Positions 1 through 10,670 of a DNA stretch of 64,000 bases are shown in pieces. Made by a program: the position numbers and the translations under genes. The notes beneath the pieces are model-generated. The model saw nothing but the letters and a program-made list of their open reading frames with translations, was not told where the DNA came from and ran no database searches. The DNA lies in assembly GCA_024364805.1 (NCBI GenBank), contig CM044495.1, positions 131,674,028-131,738,027 on the forward strand. The letters are read 5' to 3'. This DNA comes from Euprymna scolopes (taxonomy: Eukaryota > Mollusca > Cephalopoda > Sepiida > Sepiolidae). Within the stretch, counting starts at the first letter, position 1; each line of letters begins with the position of its first letter.

Positions 1-27
1 ATATATATATATATATATATATATATT
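1..27. repeat. (AT)n microsatellite at window edge
   Basis: Uninterrupted alternating AT starting at base 1; it probably continues outside the window. Confidence 0.9.
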
Positions 28-141
28 ATTTTTCATTTACCATATATAGTATTTCAGGTGGGGTTTTGTCCATAGAAATTGGATAAACAACTCATATAGA
101 TATGTACCTATCTACATGCATATACATACACTTAGACATAT

Positions 142-1372
142 GAGGGGAGTTCAATAAATAATACCCTTGACCCACTTTCATTTGTCTGAGCTAGCTGAAA
201 TTTTGCATATGCAATGATTTATATCTCTATGAGTTATGTTGCAAATTACAGCTCTTCACTAATTGTGGTTTCTGATTTACATGTCTTTGAACTGAGTCAG
301 ATATGAAATGGAGCCTGTTTAATGTTGAACAGTGATATTTACTAGCGGGACCTGTGGAAATTCCACAGGGGACTAATTCATATGTAATATATTGATGTTG
401 GCGTTCAGTAGATGTTCAGTGTAAATGGAGATGCTTTGAGATTATTGTAGCTTTTTTGTTAAAACTGCAAAAGTAATTATCTAAGCTAGCACGAACGCTC
501 GGTAAAGCCCGATCGTAAAGTATGCTTAAATATGATATTTTAATTCTTGCAGATTTCGTATATATTATTACAGAGTTAATGTTCTATTGATTTTTATATA
601 TTATAAAGTTGCGATTTCAAAAATAAAAAAAAATATCCGGTTTTTGTGTTTGAAAGGATGCATACCACAGGAGACTTTTGATGAAATGAAAGAAATGTAT
701 GGTAATGATGCCCTATCATATGACCCTGTAAAAGGCTGGCATGGTGAATTTAAACATGGCTGGAAATCTGTAAAAACAGCTCCCAGACCTGGTCATTGCT
801 CTTCTGTCATTGATGAGGCATCTGTCAGAGAAGATGAAGCTGTCATTTTGGAAGATTGACACATGGCACAAATGGCCCAAGAAGTCAAGATTATTACAAG
901 GTCTGTGCAAACTGTCATTCATGAGCATTTGCACATGTAAAAGGTGTCTGCCAGATGGATTCACAGGTTGCTGAAACTTTTCCAGAAGCAAGAACTTGAG
1001 GATAAATTAGGAAATTTGTCAAGATGAGTCAAAGTTTTTCAAAAAACTGATTACATAGGGTGAAACCTAGGTCTATCAATAAGAAAGCAAGGGTGCAGCC
1101 AACCAATGACAAAGTCTTGCTCAGTCTTCTGAACCAGGATGGAGTCGAGATGACAGATTTCCTAGCAAAGGGTATCACAATTACAAGAGCCTATTATGCT
1201 TCATTTTTGAGGAAATTAAAAGATGACATCAAAAGGAAGGGGTGGAACAAGATCAACAAAGTTATCCTCCTCCTGCAAAACAACACTGTGATCTACAATG
1301 CAAATGTCACTAAATCAGAAGCACAGGCATGTGGCTATGAAATCCTATCGCATCCCCCCTATTCTTTACTAG
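142..1372 (+). mobile_element. Decayed mariner-family DNA transposon
   Basis: The left end (from 142) reads gaggggagttcaataaat, a mariner-type inverted-repeat start. From about 640 the DNA codes for the N-terminal helix-turn-helix of a mariner transposase (KGCIPQETFDEMKEMYGNDA). VSARWIHRLLKLFQKQ follows near 940, and from about 1085 KKARVQP...MTDFLAKGITITRAYYASFL and CGYEILSHPPYS. Family knowledge places the first catalytic Asp region (MDETW...HHYDPE) between these parts, and it is missing. The second catalytic block reads LLQNNT instead of LLHDNAP, the reading frame is interrupted more than once, and the right terminal repeat is absent. It is not functional. A fragment of another repeat (family G) sits at about 500-610 in its 5' part. 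Confidence 0.85.
500..612 (+). repeat. Repeat family G, partial copy
   Basis: The segment with 'gcagatttcgtatatattattacagag...ttctattgat' matches copies at 28225-28500 and 56440-56730 (shared 'agatttcatatt.at.attacagagccaattctctattga'). It lies inside the mariner remnant. Confidence 0.6.
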
Positions 1373-1485
1373 TTGGTTAGATCCAATAAAGGGATGACTG
1401 GACATGATTTTATGTGGTTCCTAATAATTAGAAGCTTTAGTCTTTATTGAGATCCATGTTTTTGTGACCAATAGTATTACACTTA

Positions 1486-1588
<103 letters not shown>

Positions 1589-1727
1589 AATAACAGTATA
1601 GTTACATCCCAAGATTCAAATATTTATTTTTCATGTGTAACAAATCTTTCAGCATATTAAAATTTCGGAACAATTTTAATAGATTTCTTTCATTATGCAG
1701 AAACAGACGGTTATTATTATGTCAATA

Positions 1728-1911
1728 CCATCTCTTTTCATGCATATACTCTTCAGAAAAATACGAACAAAGATGGCTACTGGAACACACATGATGTTTA
1801 GTCTTTTATGAAGATCTTTTTCTTACAGCATTATATTGTCATGCATTTTTTTTCTATCTAAGCAAAGAATTTTTAATTTTTCTGAAGAGTATATGCACGA
1901 ACAGAGATGGA
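1728..1911. mobile_element. Short palindromic MITE, about 184 bp
   Basis: Arms of about 35 bp face each other: the left arm (1728-1763) carries tgcatatactcttcagaaaa at 1741, and the right arm (1875-1911) carries its reverse complement ending at 1897, with few mismatches. The loop of about 110 bp is not coding. It is probably a non-autonomous DNA transposon; no family recognised. Confidence 0.7.
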
Positions 1912-2073
1912 AGAGATAATAAGTCTATGCATAATGAAATGGATCTGTAAAAACTTCACCGAAATTTTTTCACATACTTTGCATGAAAAATATTTGGATC
2001 TTGGAATGTTACTATGTCGTTATCCTTTTATATATATATGCTCTGTTGTTCTATTTGACATACATCGAGCTTC

Positions 2074-2440
2074 TAAACAAAAAGGCCCTGTCGGTGGGGC
2101 ATTAGAATACGCCGACTGCCCCCCCCCCCTGCAGAGGGTAAAAGTCCCTCAATGGGGGTCCTGGATATGACCTTAAACTATATCCAGTGGTGAGGCCCCA
2201 GCTTGTGGGCTTTGGGGAGTGTGGAGCCACCCTTTAATTACCATTGCTCCCAGGTCCACTCTGACCCGGAGTGGTAGTACCTGTTAGGGTCCCAACTATA
2301 GGTTAAATAGAAACCGCCGTGAAAACAACAAATATATTCTATTAAAAAAATTTTTCTTCAAAATCTTTGGATTCGGCATTAAATAACCCGAAAAGGGTTG
2401 ATATGCCGTAAAACAAAAACAACCAACCAACCAACTAAAC
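2074..2440 (-). repeat. Unclassified interspersed repeat N, long copy
   Basis: A GC-richer unit with 'ggggcattagaatacgccg', a C9 run and 'ggggtcctggatatgacc', followed by 'attcggcattaaataacccg...ttgatatgccgtaaaac' and a run of (aacc). The latter part recurs in reverse complement at 26530-26590 (ttggttgtttta.gg.atatcaacc...gggttatttaatgc.gaattc). The A-rich (aacc)n end could be a retroposon tail. No coding capacity. Confidence 0.6.
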
Positions 2441-2593
2441 AAAAAGGATTGGTATACACAAAGAGTGAAATATAATGGAAAAAATATTTTACCAATTACC
2501 AACAATAGAATAAAAATTGTCTTCGAGAAAAATGTATTTGTTGTTTGTTCTTAAATTTCTCCAGTTCATTGATGTGTGTTTCTTTCCTTTCAG

Positions 2594-2681
2594 ATAATGT
2601 CTGACATCTTAAATGCTCCCGTTTATACCCAAGATGTTGCCAACTCAGCCAGTTTAGGAGCTGCTTATCAAGCTGCAAGAG
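2594..2681 (+). CDS. XYLB: XYLB antepenultimate exon
   Basis: The acceptor is tttctttcctttcag and the donor is G|gtatgactt. It codes for IMSDILNAPVYTQDVANSAS and a further nine residues, with one base left over that completes a Gly codon in the next exon. The residues fall in the FGGY carbohydrate-kinase C-terminal domain, near the nucleotide-binding face in the family. Confidence 0.9.
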
Positions 2682-5600
2682 GTATGACTTGATTTGTTTA
2701 TTATTTTATCGACATTTGAAGATGTTCTGAATATTGTTTTAAGTTGAGAGCCAGGATACCAAACTAGAGCTCTCTACATTTTTTATAGCCAGTTTAATAT
2801 TCTTGTAATTAATTATTATGAAATATTAGACGTACTTGTGATCTGTTTAATCTGAATGAATTTACCACTATTTATTCTAGTTTGATTTCATTTCAGAAAT
2901 TTGTAATTGTAAGTCACCTGATATCCTGTTATAAGGGATAAGCTGAATATCAAATGTAGTAGCAAGTCTTGGGAACATATACCAAAAAAAACGTGTGGCT
3001 ATGAAATCCTATCCCGTCTCCCCTACTCTCCTAACCTTGCACATCTGACTTTCATTAACAACCTCCCTGATAATATTGTGTATAAGATGGGTATATTTGC
3101 TGATGATACAACGCTCTATAACATGCACAAGGGAAGAACAGATGTATACAAATCCAAGACAATGGTAGAATCCTTAGAAAATAACCTCCAGACAATAGTG
3201 GAATCGGGCTGTAAATGGATGGTAACATTTAATGCTAGTAAGACTAAGCTGCTCTTCTTTAACAATTACACACAACCGTACTTCACAACCACCGATATCC
3301 ATGACAAATAACACCCTACCTAAGAATTCTTCCTTCAAACTTCTCGGCTTAACATTCACAGGCAATATGAACTAGAACAAATACATTAAGGCCATTGCGA
3401 AGGCTTCTGCAAAGAAGGTAGGTTCCCTCTATCATGCTAGAAGACTACTCACACCTGAGAGTATCCTGTACCTCTACAAAGCCCTCATTCACACATCTGG
3501 GTTGGTGCATCTACCGCTAGTCTCTCCTTCTTTGACAGCGTCCAAAGAAGAGTCTCCACTCTAATAGGTCCCAATGTTGCATCACTGTGCCTGTTTTACA
3601 AGCATTTTAATGGAATGCACTCTGACGAACTCATTGCACTTGTGCCCCACTCGACGTACATACACTCGACTAGCCCACTTAGCAACAAAATCACACCCCT
3701 TCACTGTTCAGATCCCGAAATGCAAGAAAGCTTTCTACTCTAATAGTTTCTCCTTGCAAACAGTTAGACCTTGGAATTCCCTCCCTGCTGCCTGCTTCCC
3801 TAACTATGCTGATATACAGAAGTTTAAATGTAATGTAAACCAAAATATTGTTCATCTTCCCTAAGCATGATCTCAAATAGTAGCCCCTTATGTCCAAGTG
3901 GCGATATGCTTTGTTTGGAGTGAAAGTGAGTAAAATAATTTAAAAAAACTCTTCCAAAAAATTCCAAAACAATATAGAGAAACAAACTGAGAATGACAAC
4001 GGCTTCTAAGGACACCAGTGGGTTATTTCCCCTGGTTAGATTAATGAAAAGATATTTGAGTTCACCATGGCTTTACATTTAGTATATATATGTTTTTTTA
4101 TTGCAGAGTAGTAGTGAAATTAACATATATATTTATTAACAGTAACTAAGGAGAATAATCCACTAGTGTTTGTAGAAACTAGTTATAATGATAGTGAGTT
4201 GATTTTCTGAATTTATGACACAAAGTAGAAATGCAGCATTACGAAATATCAACTAGACAACCACCATTTTGAATCAACAAGACAACGCACAATTGTTTGA
4301 GATCGAAACATACTAAACATACTTGTGACTACTGTTATGATTTATAACTTATTTATAATCATAACTATTTATTTTTATTTGATTTTATTTGAAAATTCAT
4401 AAATTTCGAAATAGCATATAGAAACCAGTATCTTCCTAAACTGTATCTGGTCAGATGCAATTTGAACTTTGCACAAAACATCACAACTCATGACTTCTTG
4501 CTCTACGTATCATATGTGTTGGACTTGTTTTTATTTATTCATGTTTTAAAGAGAAGAAAACTCTTATTCCAAGCTCGTTTGTCCTGAAAGGCAGTCTAAA
4601 CAACCCTGAAAGAAAATTCGGAGTGGAGCCCCATAAGTTTTTACTTTGACCAAACACTGACAAGTTTCTAGCAACTCCTGCACTTGGAACAATCTCCAGT
4701 CGTCCTGACAATGTCTTGAGAAAATGTGGATAATGCTGCGCAAGTTCTTTTCACTTTAAACTAATTCATGTGCAAGTTGTGATAATGCAGAAGTTGTGGG
4801 TCAACTAGCCATCTTCATACTCACAGAACAATTGCATGATTACGGTCATCTTCACAAGCGATAGGCGAACATCATCTGGCCAGGGGAACAGGAGATATGA
4901 GTCTCTCAGAGATTGACCATGTAGTGCTGCCCATTAACATCATGCCACTATCGTGAGCACTGGGCAATATCTGATGAGCTCATAGAATCAACATCAAGAT
5001 GATGCATCAATATAGAGAAACACGAGTCAACAGCACAACTTCCATCATGAAACTGTTAAAATGTTTTGGACAAGACTGTCTTACAAATGAGACAGAATTA
5101 CAAAACAAGCCTGTTGCGGAAATAACCCAAAATGGTCACCAAAAATACACTCTCGTAAGGCATTCTATTGCAAAAACTGGAGGGATGTACCAATCAAAAA
5201 GCATGCCAAGTATTTTCTGGATGAATTCACCCAAGACTATATAGATAAGGAAGTCTCTATAGATTGGCTAAAAAACTCCACTGTGATTATATGTTATTGA
5301 TTGTCCAAGGTTTGATGACTAATGCTTTTAAGATGATGCGAAAACAGAGAGTGTGAGCCACCTGACATTCAGTTATAAGGTTCTGCTGAGGGACAATGCA
5401 ATGTAATGGAATGTGCAAATATCTCCACTAGATCATCTGTAAAAAGTTGAATATCGAATGTAGCAGCAAGTCCTTGGAACATAGACCAGAAAAAAACAGT
5501 TAGAAATAAGTCATACACCATCCACTATGGCTAGGCAATCCCCACATATACGTACCTAGAAAATAGAGCTATTAAACCTGACTTAGTGATATGGAACAAG

Positions 5601-8600
5601 AAAAAAGAAGCAACCTTAGTAGAAGTTTGTGTCTCCAATGATGCTGGGTTAAACAAGGCTGAGAAGGAAAAGATAACAAAATACCAAGTTATTATGTACA
5701 ACATGAAAAGAAACTGGAATCATGGGAAGATCTCCATCATTCCAGTAATTATAGGAGCAACTGGACTCATGAACAAAAATTTTTAAAACTACTTGGCAAA
5801 TATACCCAGTGAACCAAGTGCAAAAACATTCAACTGCACTTAAATGGGTGGTTAGAATCTTAAAAAAGATCTATCAGTTGGAATATATGAGATAGCGGGT
5901 GAATTTCTGGCATTTAAGAGGATGCCCCATGTGTCAGAAGCAGAGATATATCATTGAATTCTTGGCAAAAGTGCATTGAGAATGATGGTGACTATATAGA
6001 AAAATAAATTATGAGGTGCAAAATGGCCACTCATTTTAATGGTAGTACTCCCATCTTCATAACTTCAAATTTTTTATTTAAAAAAAAAAAAAAAAAAAAA
6101 GAAATAGGTTTCACTTTTGGAATAATGCTCATAATATACTAAAAGTGACATTTTATCTTTTTCAGGATTGATAGGAGACTTGGAGTTTCAAAAACTGCTG
6201 GAAAACCTTTCACCTATGACTCAAGTTGCAGAACCTGATCCCACCCTGAAACAAGTAATTTTTTTTTGTCTCTCAAATGATTTTATGTTTCATTTGAAAA
6301 TGATTTCAGAAAAGAGATTTGAATTATGTCTGAAAAACTCAGTTCAATTTGTATAACTCACAAGATAAAAATCTCATTAAATAGCATAATCTTCTTAGAA
6401 TGATTCACAACATGAAGTGACGACCTTGGTATACTGAATTTGAATCAAGACGGTTCCATAGCCCTACTTCCAACCTTTATGTAGCCCCTCTTGCAAGAAT
6501 ACCAATGATAGAAGTGAGCTGATTAACTTGTAGTGCGGTGCATGTATAGAGCTCAGTAATCTGAAAATATACATTTGTTTTCACTCCTCCATAAAGATTT
6601 AAGTATTCTTCAAATTTATTTTCCGTTTCATTAATTAAAAGAAATGTTTTATTGGAATCTATACGACATTCATAGTTTGGACTGTAAGTAAACCCATTTG
6701 GGATCACGTAAGTTGGCCTTTATAAACTCAATTTCCTATTTTTTCCTTTTAATTTCAATATTATGCTTAACTTACTTGTTGTAGACAATTGTTTCCCATG
6801 ATTGAAAATCCAAACTTGTTGTTGACAGAACATTTCTTCACATTAGACATGTTTCACAGATGTACAAGTTCGCAAACCATTTTTCTCTGTATTTACCTTT
6901 AACTGCAAGTATTTACCAGATAAATTAATAAATTTGTGCAAGTCTATACATATTGCATTATAATCTTATTCATTCTAGGAACATTGAATACAACTGAAGT
7001 ATTTTAAACATGAGCTAACAAATTAGACATGATGATAAACAATCTTTTTTATCATAGTAGAATTTTAATTAAAAATAAAAATCAGTTTTATCGTATTTTG
7101 CTGATCTGCTATTGATATAAAACGTGGAAATGAGCCAAAGCAAGGGAAGATAATACAGACTGTTACTTAACCAAATAATAGTGAAGGGTTGATCAGCTAA
7201 ATACGATGAAACTGATTTTTATTTTTAACAAAAATTGTACTAGATAATTTTTGGTGAGGATACTTATTTTTGCATGATATGTTAGTACTTGTGCTCAATA
7301 CTATACAAGCACTAGTTATAGTTAGCTTACGTACTTCCTAACTTCCGACATAGCACTACCAGGAGCGGTGACAAGGCAAATCAATTCCTCCACTTTTTTC
7401 TCTCATGCCTATATCTCTCCTGTGAATGTACTCTTTTCTTTTATTACATTTTTCCGATCTTTTTATTCATTTATTAATCATTGAAAAATTAATTAAGAAT
7501 TATTGAAATTAGTTTTACTTTTTTAACGAATTATAGAAAACACTTTTTAAAATCTTTTAAAACAATTTTGGGTATTGGACACGTTTCTTTTATGATGTTT
7601 GAAATTTTGTTATTTTGATTTCAATGATTTCGTTTTTTATTTTCATAGACAACTTATTTTTAAAATTAAAAGAAAAACTTTTTATAATTTCATAAACATA
7701 TATCCTTATAAAATTTCAAATAAAATAAAACCTTTTATTTTTTAATTTTGTTATTAAAAGTGCAAATAAAGACTAAGTGTGTTATTTTTATCTGTAAAAT
7801 TTAAAATTTTTTTTATTGTACGTATATTTTTCAAAAATGTACTTATCTTATATTTTATTTTAATGAATCACTTCACAATAGAAATATTGAAGAATAATAA
7901 AAGTGGAGGAACTGATTTGCCTTGTGACCACTTCCGTTAGCAGCCATGCCGGAAGTTGAGAAATACATTAGCTGACTATAACCCCCATTCTTTATATCTT
8001 GTTAAAGTAAAATAGTTTAATTAATACGGAGTGAAACCATAAATTTGTTGCCCTAAAGAAAACAACACTACAGCTTTATTTTAAGAATTTTATTGAAATA
8101 ATCAATTCAAGTAACTTGATTATGTAGTAGAGCTGACATCTATTCAATGTAGCCACCTTTAGCCTCAATCACCGTCTCAATATGGGTTCAGAACTGAGAG
8201 CATGCTTTTTCCACAAGCACCGGTGGGAGCTCAGTGAAAACTCAGTGGATGGCGGCGATTAGGCTGGCTTTGATGTTGTGGGAGGTCATGTTGGTGTTCT
8301 CAACATATGACCAAATGAAGTAGTCCAGCGGGTTCAGGTCAGGGAAGGAGGGGGCAAGTGAGAGAAGGGTACAAAGTCATAGTACTCCTTCTGAAGCCAA
8401 GCCAGGGTCTCTTTGGACTTGTGGGCCGGTGCCAAGTCCTGCTACCACACCCAGGATCTATCAGCGACCATCTGATTGTACCAGGGGATCACTACAGTCT
8501 CCAGCACATCAAAGTACACTTTGGTGTTGGCTTTCAAGCCGACTCTGACGATGTGAGGTGGCATGAAGTGGCTCTCACTTGAAACCACACCAAAGACCAT

Positions 8601-9170
8601 AACCGTGGCTGGAAACTTAGTTGAGCTGTGCCCTCAAGCGTTGAATCGTCCGGATTTTCTTTTTGAGGGTGCTGGTAATGGTCCTGTTGTCATAACTTGA
8701 ATCAGTAGAGAGCATAAGTTGAATAAATGACAGAACACTCCAATCTGGGATTTGTACACAACTGGCCAACTAGTAGATGGTCTGCAACAAAGAAAACTGG
8801 TTTTCATCAAATGGAGATGGAATCATGTCTTTTCTAGAGCGACAATTTTATCGTTCCTCACTGTATACACGCTTGCTGTTCTTTTTATTTGAAAGCTGTC
8901 ACTCCAATACAACTTTTGGTACTTATCTTTGAGTATATATTCTTTTTTTCCCTGGTGCAAAAATTGAACTTTTTTCCTGCGATAAAACCTCCCCACAATT
9001 CCTCTGTTAAACAAATCAAAAGAGAGCCTATAAATGTTTAAAGTCAAATAAAATATTTTGTTTTATAATAAAGTGATATTTATTTTTTTCTTCAGATGTA
9101 CACTCAACTTTGTGCTCGATACAAGACGTTGGAGAAGAAAATTGATGAAAACATGAAAGATAATCTTTAA
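2594..9170 (+). CDS. XYLB: Xylulokinase, C-terminal three exons (5' part outside window)
   Basis: Xylulokinase phosphorylates D-xylulose to xylulose 5-phosphate in the cytosol, linking the glucuronate-xylulose route to the pentose phosphate pathway. Three exons join in phase: 2594-2681 (88 nt, ends phase 1), 6166-6254 (89 nt, restores phase 0) and 9096-9170 (75 nt, stop TAA). The spliced 83 residues contain NAPVYTQDVANSASLGAAYQ, which matches the conserved '[21 protein letters not shown]' block I recall from animal XYLB, part of the second FGGY-kinase domain. A Leu/Glu-rich stretch and a helical tail (MYTQLCARYKTLEKK) match human 'VYEALLPQYAKLEQ'. All acceptors follow pyrimidine tracts ending in cag, and donors are gtatga and gtaatt. 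Both introns hold transposon debris. Upstream exons are not visible in 1-2593, so they lie outside the window. Assignment is by remembered homology. Confidence 0.9.
2915..2991 (+). repeat. Short repeat shared with 5365-5495
   Basis: 'cacctgatatcctgttataagg' and 'gaatatcaaatgtagtagc' recur near 5370 and 5448 with a few substitutions. The second copy has about 55 extra bases between the two blocks. Both copies end at an A-run and lie next to LINE-derived coding sequence. Confidence 0.6.
2992..3050 (+). mobile_element. Mariner transposase fragment joined to a LINE
   Basis: It codes for CGYEILSRLPYSPNLAHLTF, the block after the second catalytic Asp in mariner transposases, and is the counterpart of 1328-1372. 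It stops abruptly where LINE reverse-transcriptase sequence begins. Confidence 0.7.
3050..3865 (+). mobile_element. CR1/L2-like LINE, reverse-transcriptase C-terminal fragment
   Basis: FINNLPDNIVYKMGIFADDT contains the catalytic FADD of a non-LTR reverse transcriptase, here before TTLYN. It is followed by FNASKTKLLFF (thumb), SFKLLGLTFTGNMN, KYIKAIAKASAKKVGSLYHA, LLTPESILYLYKALIH and a degenerate tail. The frame changes at least three times, and about 40 bp are lost at the point where sister copies read CMEYCCHIWAGAS. It is 5'-truncated and dead. It sits in the first visible XYLB intron, in the same orientation as the gene. Confidence 0.85.
3866..4998. other. AT-rich XYLB intron sequence
   Basis: No supported coding region or RNA gene. 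From about 4440 the base composition rises slightly (catcacaactcatgacttcttgctc onward), which suggests the start of old repeat-derived sequence running into 4999. Confidence 0.4.
4999..5498 (+). mobile_element. Probable retroelement remnant upstream of the endonuclease tail
   Basis: An open stretch of 81 codons (MMHQYRETRVNSTTSIMKLL...) ends near 5244. I do not recognise the protein. It sits directly upstream of, and in the same strand as, the retroelement C-terminus at 5500, and includes the longer copy of the repeat seen at 2915. It may be a decayed upstream part of the same element. Low confidence. Confidence 0.3.
5500..5905 (+). mobile_element. C-terminal restriction-like endonuclease piece of a non-LTR retrotransposon
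   Basis: An open frame reads AIKPDLVIWNKKKEATLVEV, then CVSNDAGLNKAEKEKITKYQ and IIPVIIGATGLMNKNF. A Lys-Pro-Asp followed about 13 residues later by Val-Glu-Val resembles the PD-(D/E)xK endonuclease placed after the reverse transcriptase in R2/R4/NeSL-type LINEs, which cut specific DNA sites. The frame closes at 5786, and degenerate continuation is visible to about 5900. The family level (R2-like) is inferred; no reverse transcriptase body is present here. Confidence 0.55.
6166..6254 (+). CDS. XYLB: XYLB penultimate exon
   Basis: The acceptor is tatctttttcag and the donor is CAA|gtaatt. After the split Gly it codes for LIGDLEFQKLLENLSPMTQV and a further nine residues. The segment aligns with the less conserved stretch between the FGGY core and the terminal helix of human XYLB; the PDPTLKQ end corresponds to 'PSPGASQ'. 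Confidence 0.88.
6255..7316. other. XYLB last intron, AT-rich part
   Basis: No coding sequence. At about 7072-7090 'aaaaatcagttttatcgtatt' is mirrored at 7201-7222 as 'aatacgatgaaactgattttta', an inverted repeat of about 20 bp that bounds a loop of about 110 bp and may be a small MITE. Confidence 0.45.
7317..7982. mobile_element. MITE family M, copy 1 (about 666 bp, terminal repeats about 80 bp)
   Basis: The left end, ttatagttagcttacgtact, then cttccgacatagc and gacaaggcaaatca, is inverted at the right end, which runs through gatttgccttgtgacc and ends in ttagctgactataac. The interior is extremely AT-rich with no frame. Related copies are at 16210-16650 and 37640-37902. This is a non-autonomous DNA transposon; the superfamily is not recognised. 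Confidence 0.85.
8045..8665 (-). mobile_element. Tc1/mariner-type transposase remnant
   Basis: The reverse strand reads DLAPAHKSKETLAWLQKEYY, then DFVPFSHLPP, NPLDYFIWSYVENTNM and a helical C-terminus. The second catalytic Asp (QDLAPAH) and the third acidic residue (NPLDYF) are about 37 residues apart, as in D-D(37)D-type mariner relatives; this spacing is approximate because the frame shifts within the segment. The first catalytic Asp region and the inverted repeats are not recognisable. It lies in the last XYLB intron, opposite to the gene. Confidence 0.75.
9096..9170 (+). CDS. XYLB: XYLB last exon and stop codon
   Basis: The acceptor is tatttttttcttcag. The 24 codons MYTQLCARYKTLEKKIDENM... 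end at TAA 9168-9170. The terminal amphipathic helix matches the family C-terminus. Candidate polyadenylation signals AATAAA follow at 9384-9389 and again near 9440, so the 3' UTR is probably 200-300 nt. Confidence 0.88.
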   Translation: MYTQLCARYKTLEKKIDENMKDNL

Positions 9171-9400
9171 CTGAAAACAAATTCTCAGCTACAAATTTGG
9201 ATGATGAATTTGCCAGAAAATAAGAAAAACATTTTTTTTATTATTATTTTATTCTAATCCAAAACATCTTTTACTTATTTTATAATTAAAATAACAATTT
9301 TTCCCCCAATCATTGAAAAATAATTCACCCCTAACTCTAACTTTTTTTTTTCAATCATTAAGAAAAAAATCTGCTGAAAATGCAATAAATTCATTAAAAT
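9171..9400 (+). promoter_or_regulatory. XYLB: XYLB 3' UTR with candidate poly(A) signal
   Basis: AT-rich sequence after the XYLB stop. AATAAA occurs at 9384-9389, about 215 nt downstream. Two similar stretches containing 'ttccccaatcatt' near 9301 and 9530 suggest a small imperfect duplication. The transcript end is inferred only. Confidence 0.4.
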
Positions 9401-9859
9401 AAACGTAATTTGATTTTATATTTTGATTGCAACTTGGAACAAATAAAAAAAAAATTATATTCTGAGAAAACTTTTCTCATTCTCATCAAAAAGATCTTTT
9501 ACTTATATTTAGAATTAAAACAACTATTTTTCCCCAATCATTAAGAAAGAAATCTGATGAATAAATGGAGGATAATAAATGTAATTTCATTTTATACTTT
9601 GAAACAAATAAAACAATGAAATTCCGGAAATTTTTTATTTATTTATTTTTTTTTATTAATGCACAATTTTGGGATTCCAGTCAGTTTTATTTCTACGGAT
9701 TGAAAAATATATTTTTTCAGATGCTTTATGGAGGGTCTGTAGTTGGGTGCTGGTTTTAAACAAGCTCCATAAATAACTTGATCTTGCTTTGATGGGAAAC
9801 GTGTAGGCATCTTAAAAATGAAGTAACATACAATTAAATGAGATGTTACTAAATGATAT

Positions 9860-10240
9860 TTTGAGCTTTTATATCAGAGATTGAGGGAAACTGAAGCTCA
9901 GAGGGATCTGAGGCACGATGGAATAATTTTTTACTCTAATCTTTCCAAAGAATAATGTATAAATGAGGTTCCTCTCAGTCATTTTGAGATAAAAATTTGA
10001 AATAATCTTTGTCGATGGATAATAAAATTCTACTGCAGGGTATTTGAAAAAGCATATATTATTCTTTTTCAAATACCATGCAGTTGAATTTTATTATTTT
10101 GATTTTTCCTCTTAAAAAAAAATCTTATAAAATAAAATCATGATTATACAGAATCTCCATCAAATTGCACTTATGGCAAATGAAATCATTTTTTTTTTTT
10201 TAAATTAATAAAAGGTAGAAACTGCGAAACGCATCTTACC
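9860..10240. repeat. Perfectly facing hairpin and AT-rich flank
   Basis: Arms 10020-10052 and 10064-10096 (33 bp, two mismatches) face each other across an 11-bp AT loop. The left arm reads taataaaattctactgcagg and onward. No terminator function is claimed for a eukaryote. It may be the fused ends of an excised palindromic transposon. Confidence 0.8.
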
Positions 10241-10247
10241 TTTATAT

Positions 10248-10605
10248 ACGAGGGTCATTCCAAAAGAAAAATCTCTTTTTTTTTTTTTAACTCAAGAAGT
10301 TAATGAGCTATGAAGACAGGAGTTGTACCATTAAAACGAGCAACCTTTTATGCTCTAAAAATTATATTTTACATAGTCACCACCATTCTCAATGCACTTT
10401 TGTCAGGAATTCAATAATGCACCTCTGCTTCTGACACACGTCCTTGATAGGGGATGCTTTCTTAGCGTCTCACACCGTTAATATCTGTAATAAAGAGATG
10501 AAGCTTTCAGGTCGTTAATGTCAGTCAACATAACAATACAATTTCCTGTGATCCATTTATGCAGAATAAGAAATAGGAGGCATTACTTTTGGAACACTCC
10601 TTGCA
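10248..10605. mobile_element. Internally deleted mariner-like MITE
   Basis: The left end gagggtcattccaaaagaaa is matched in inverted form by ttttggaacactcctt at the right end, the classic mariner 'ggtgttcaaaa' style terminal repeat. The interior 'tacatagtcaccaccattctcaatgc' resembles the 3' part of full mariner copies. There is no transposase frame. Confidence 0.75.
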
Positions 10606-10670
10606 TATTAATATGTGTCAGTTTGTGTCTATCCGTCACACTTCTGCATTGTATTACCTTCTATATATAA

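Noticed and set aside
8358-8582. + strand frame of 74 codons
   Set aside because: Shadow of the reverse-strand Tc1/mariner transposase remnant.
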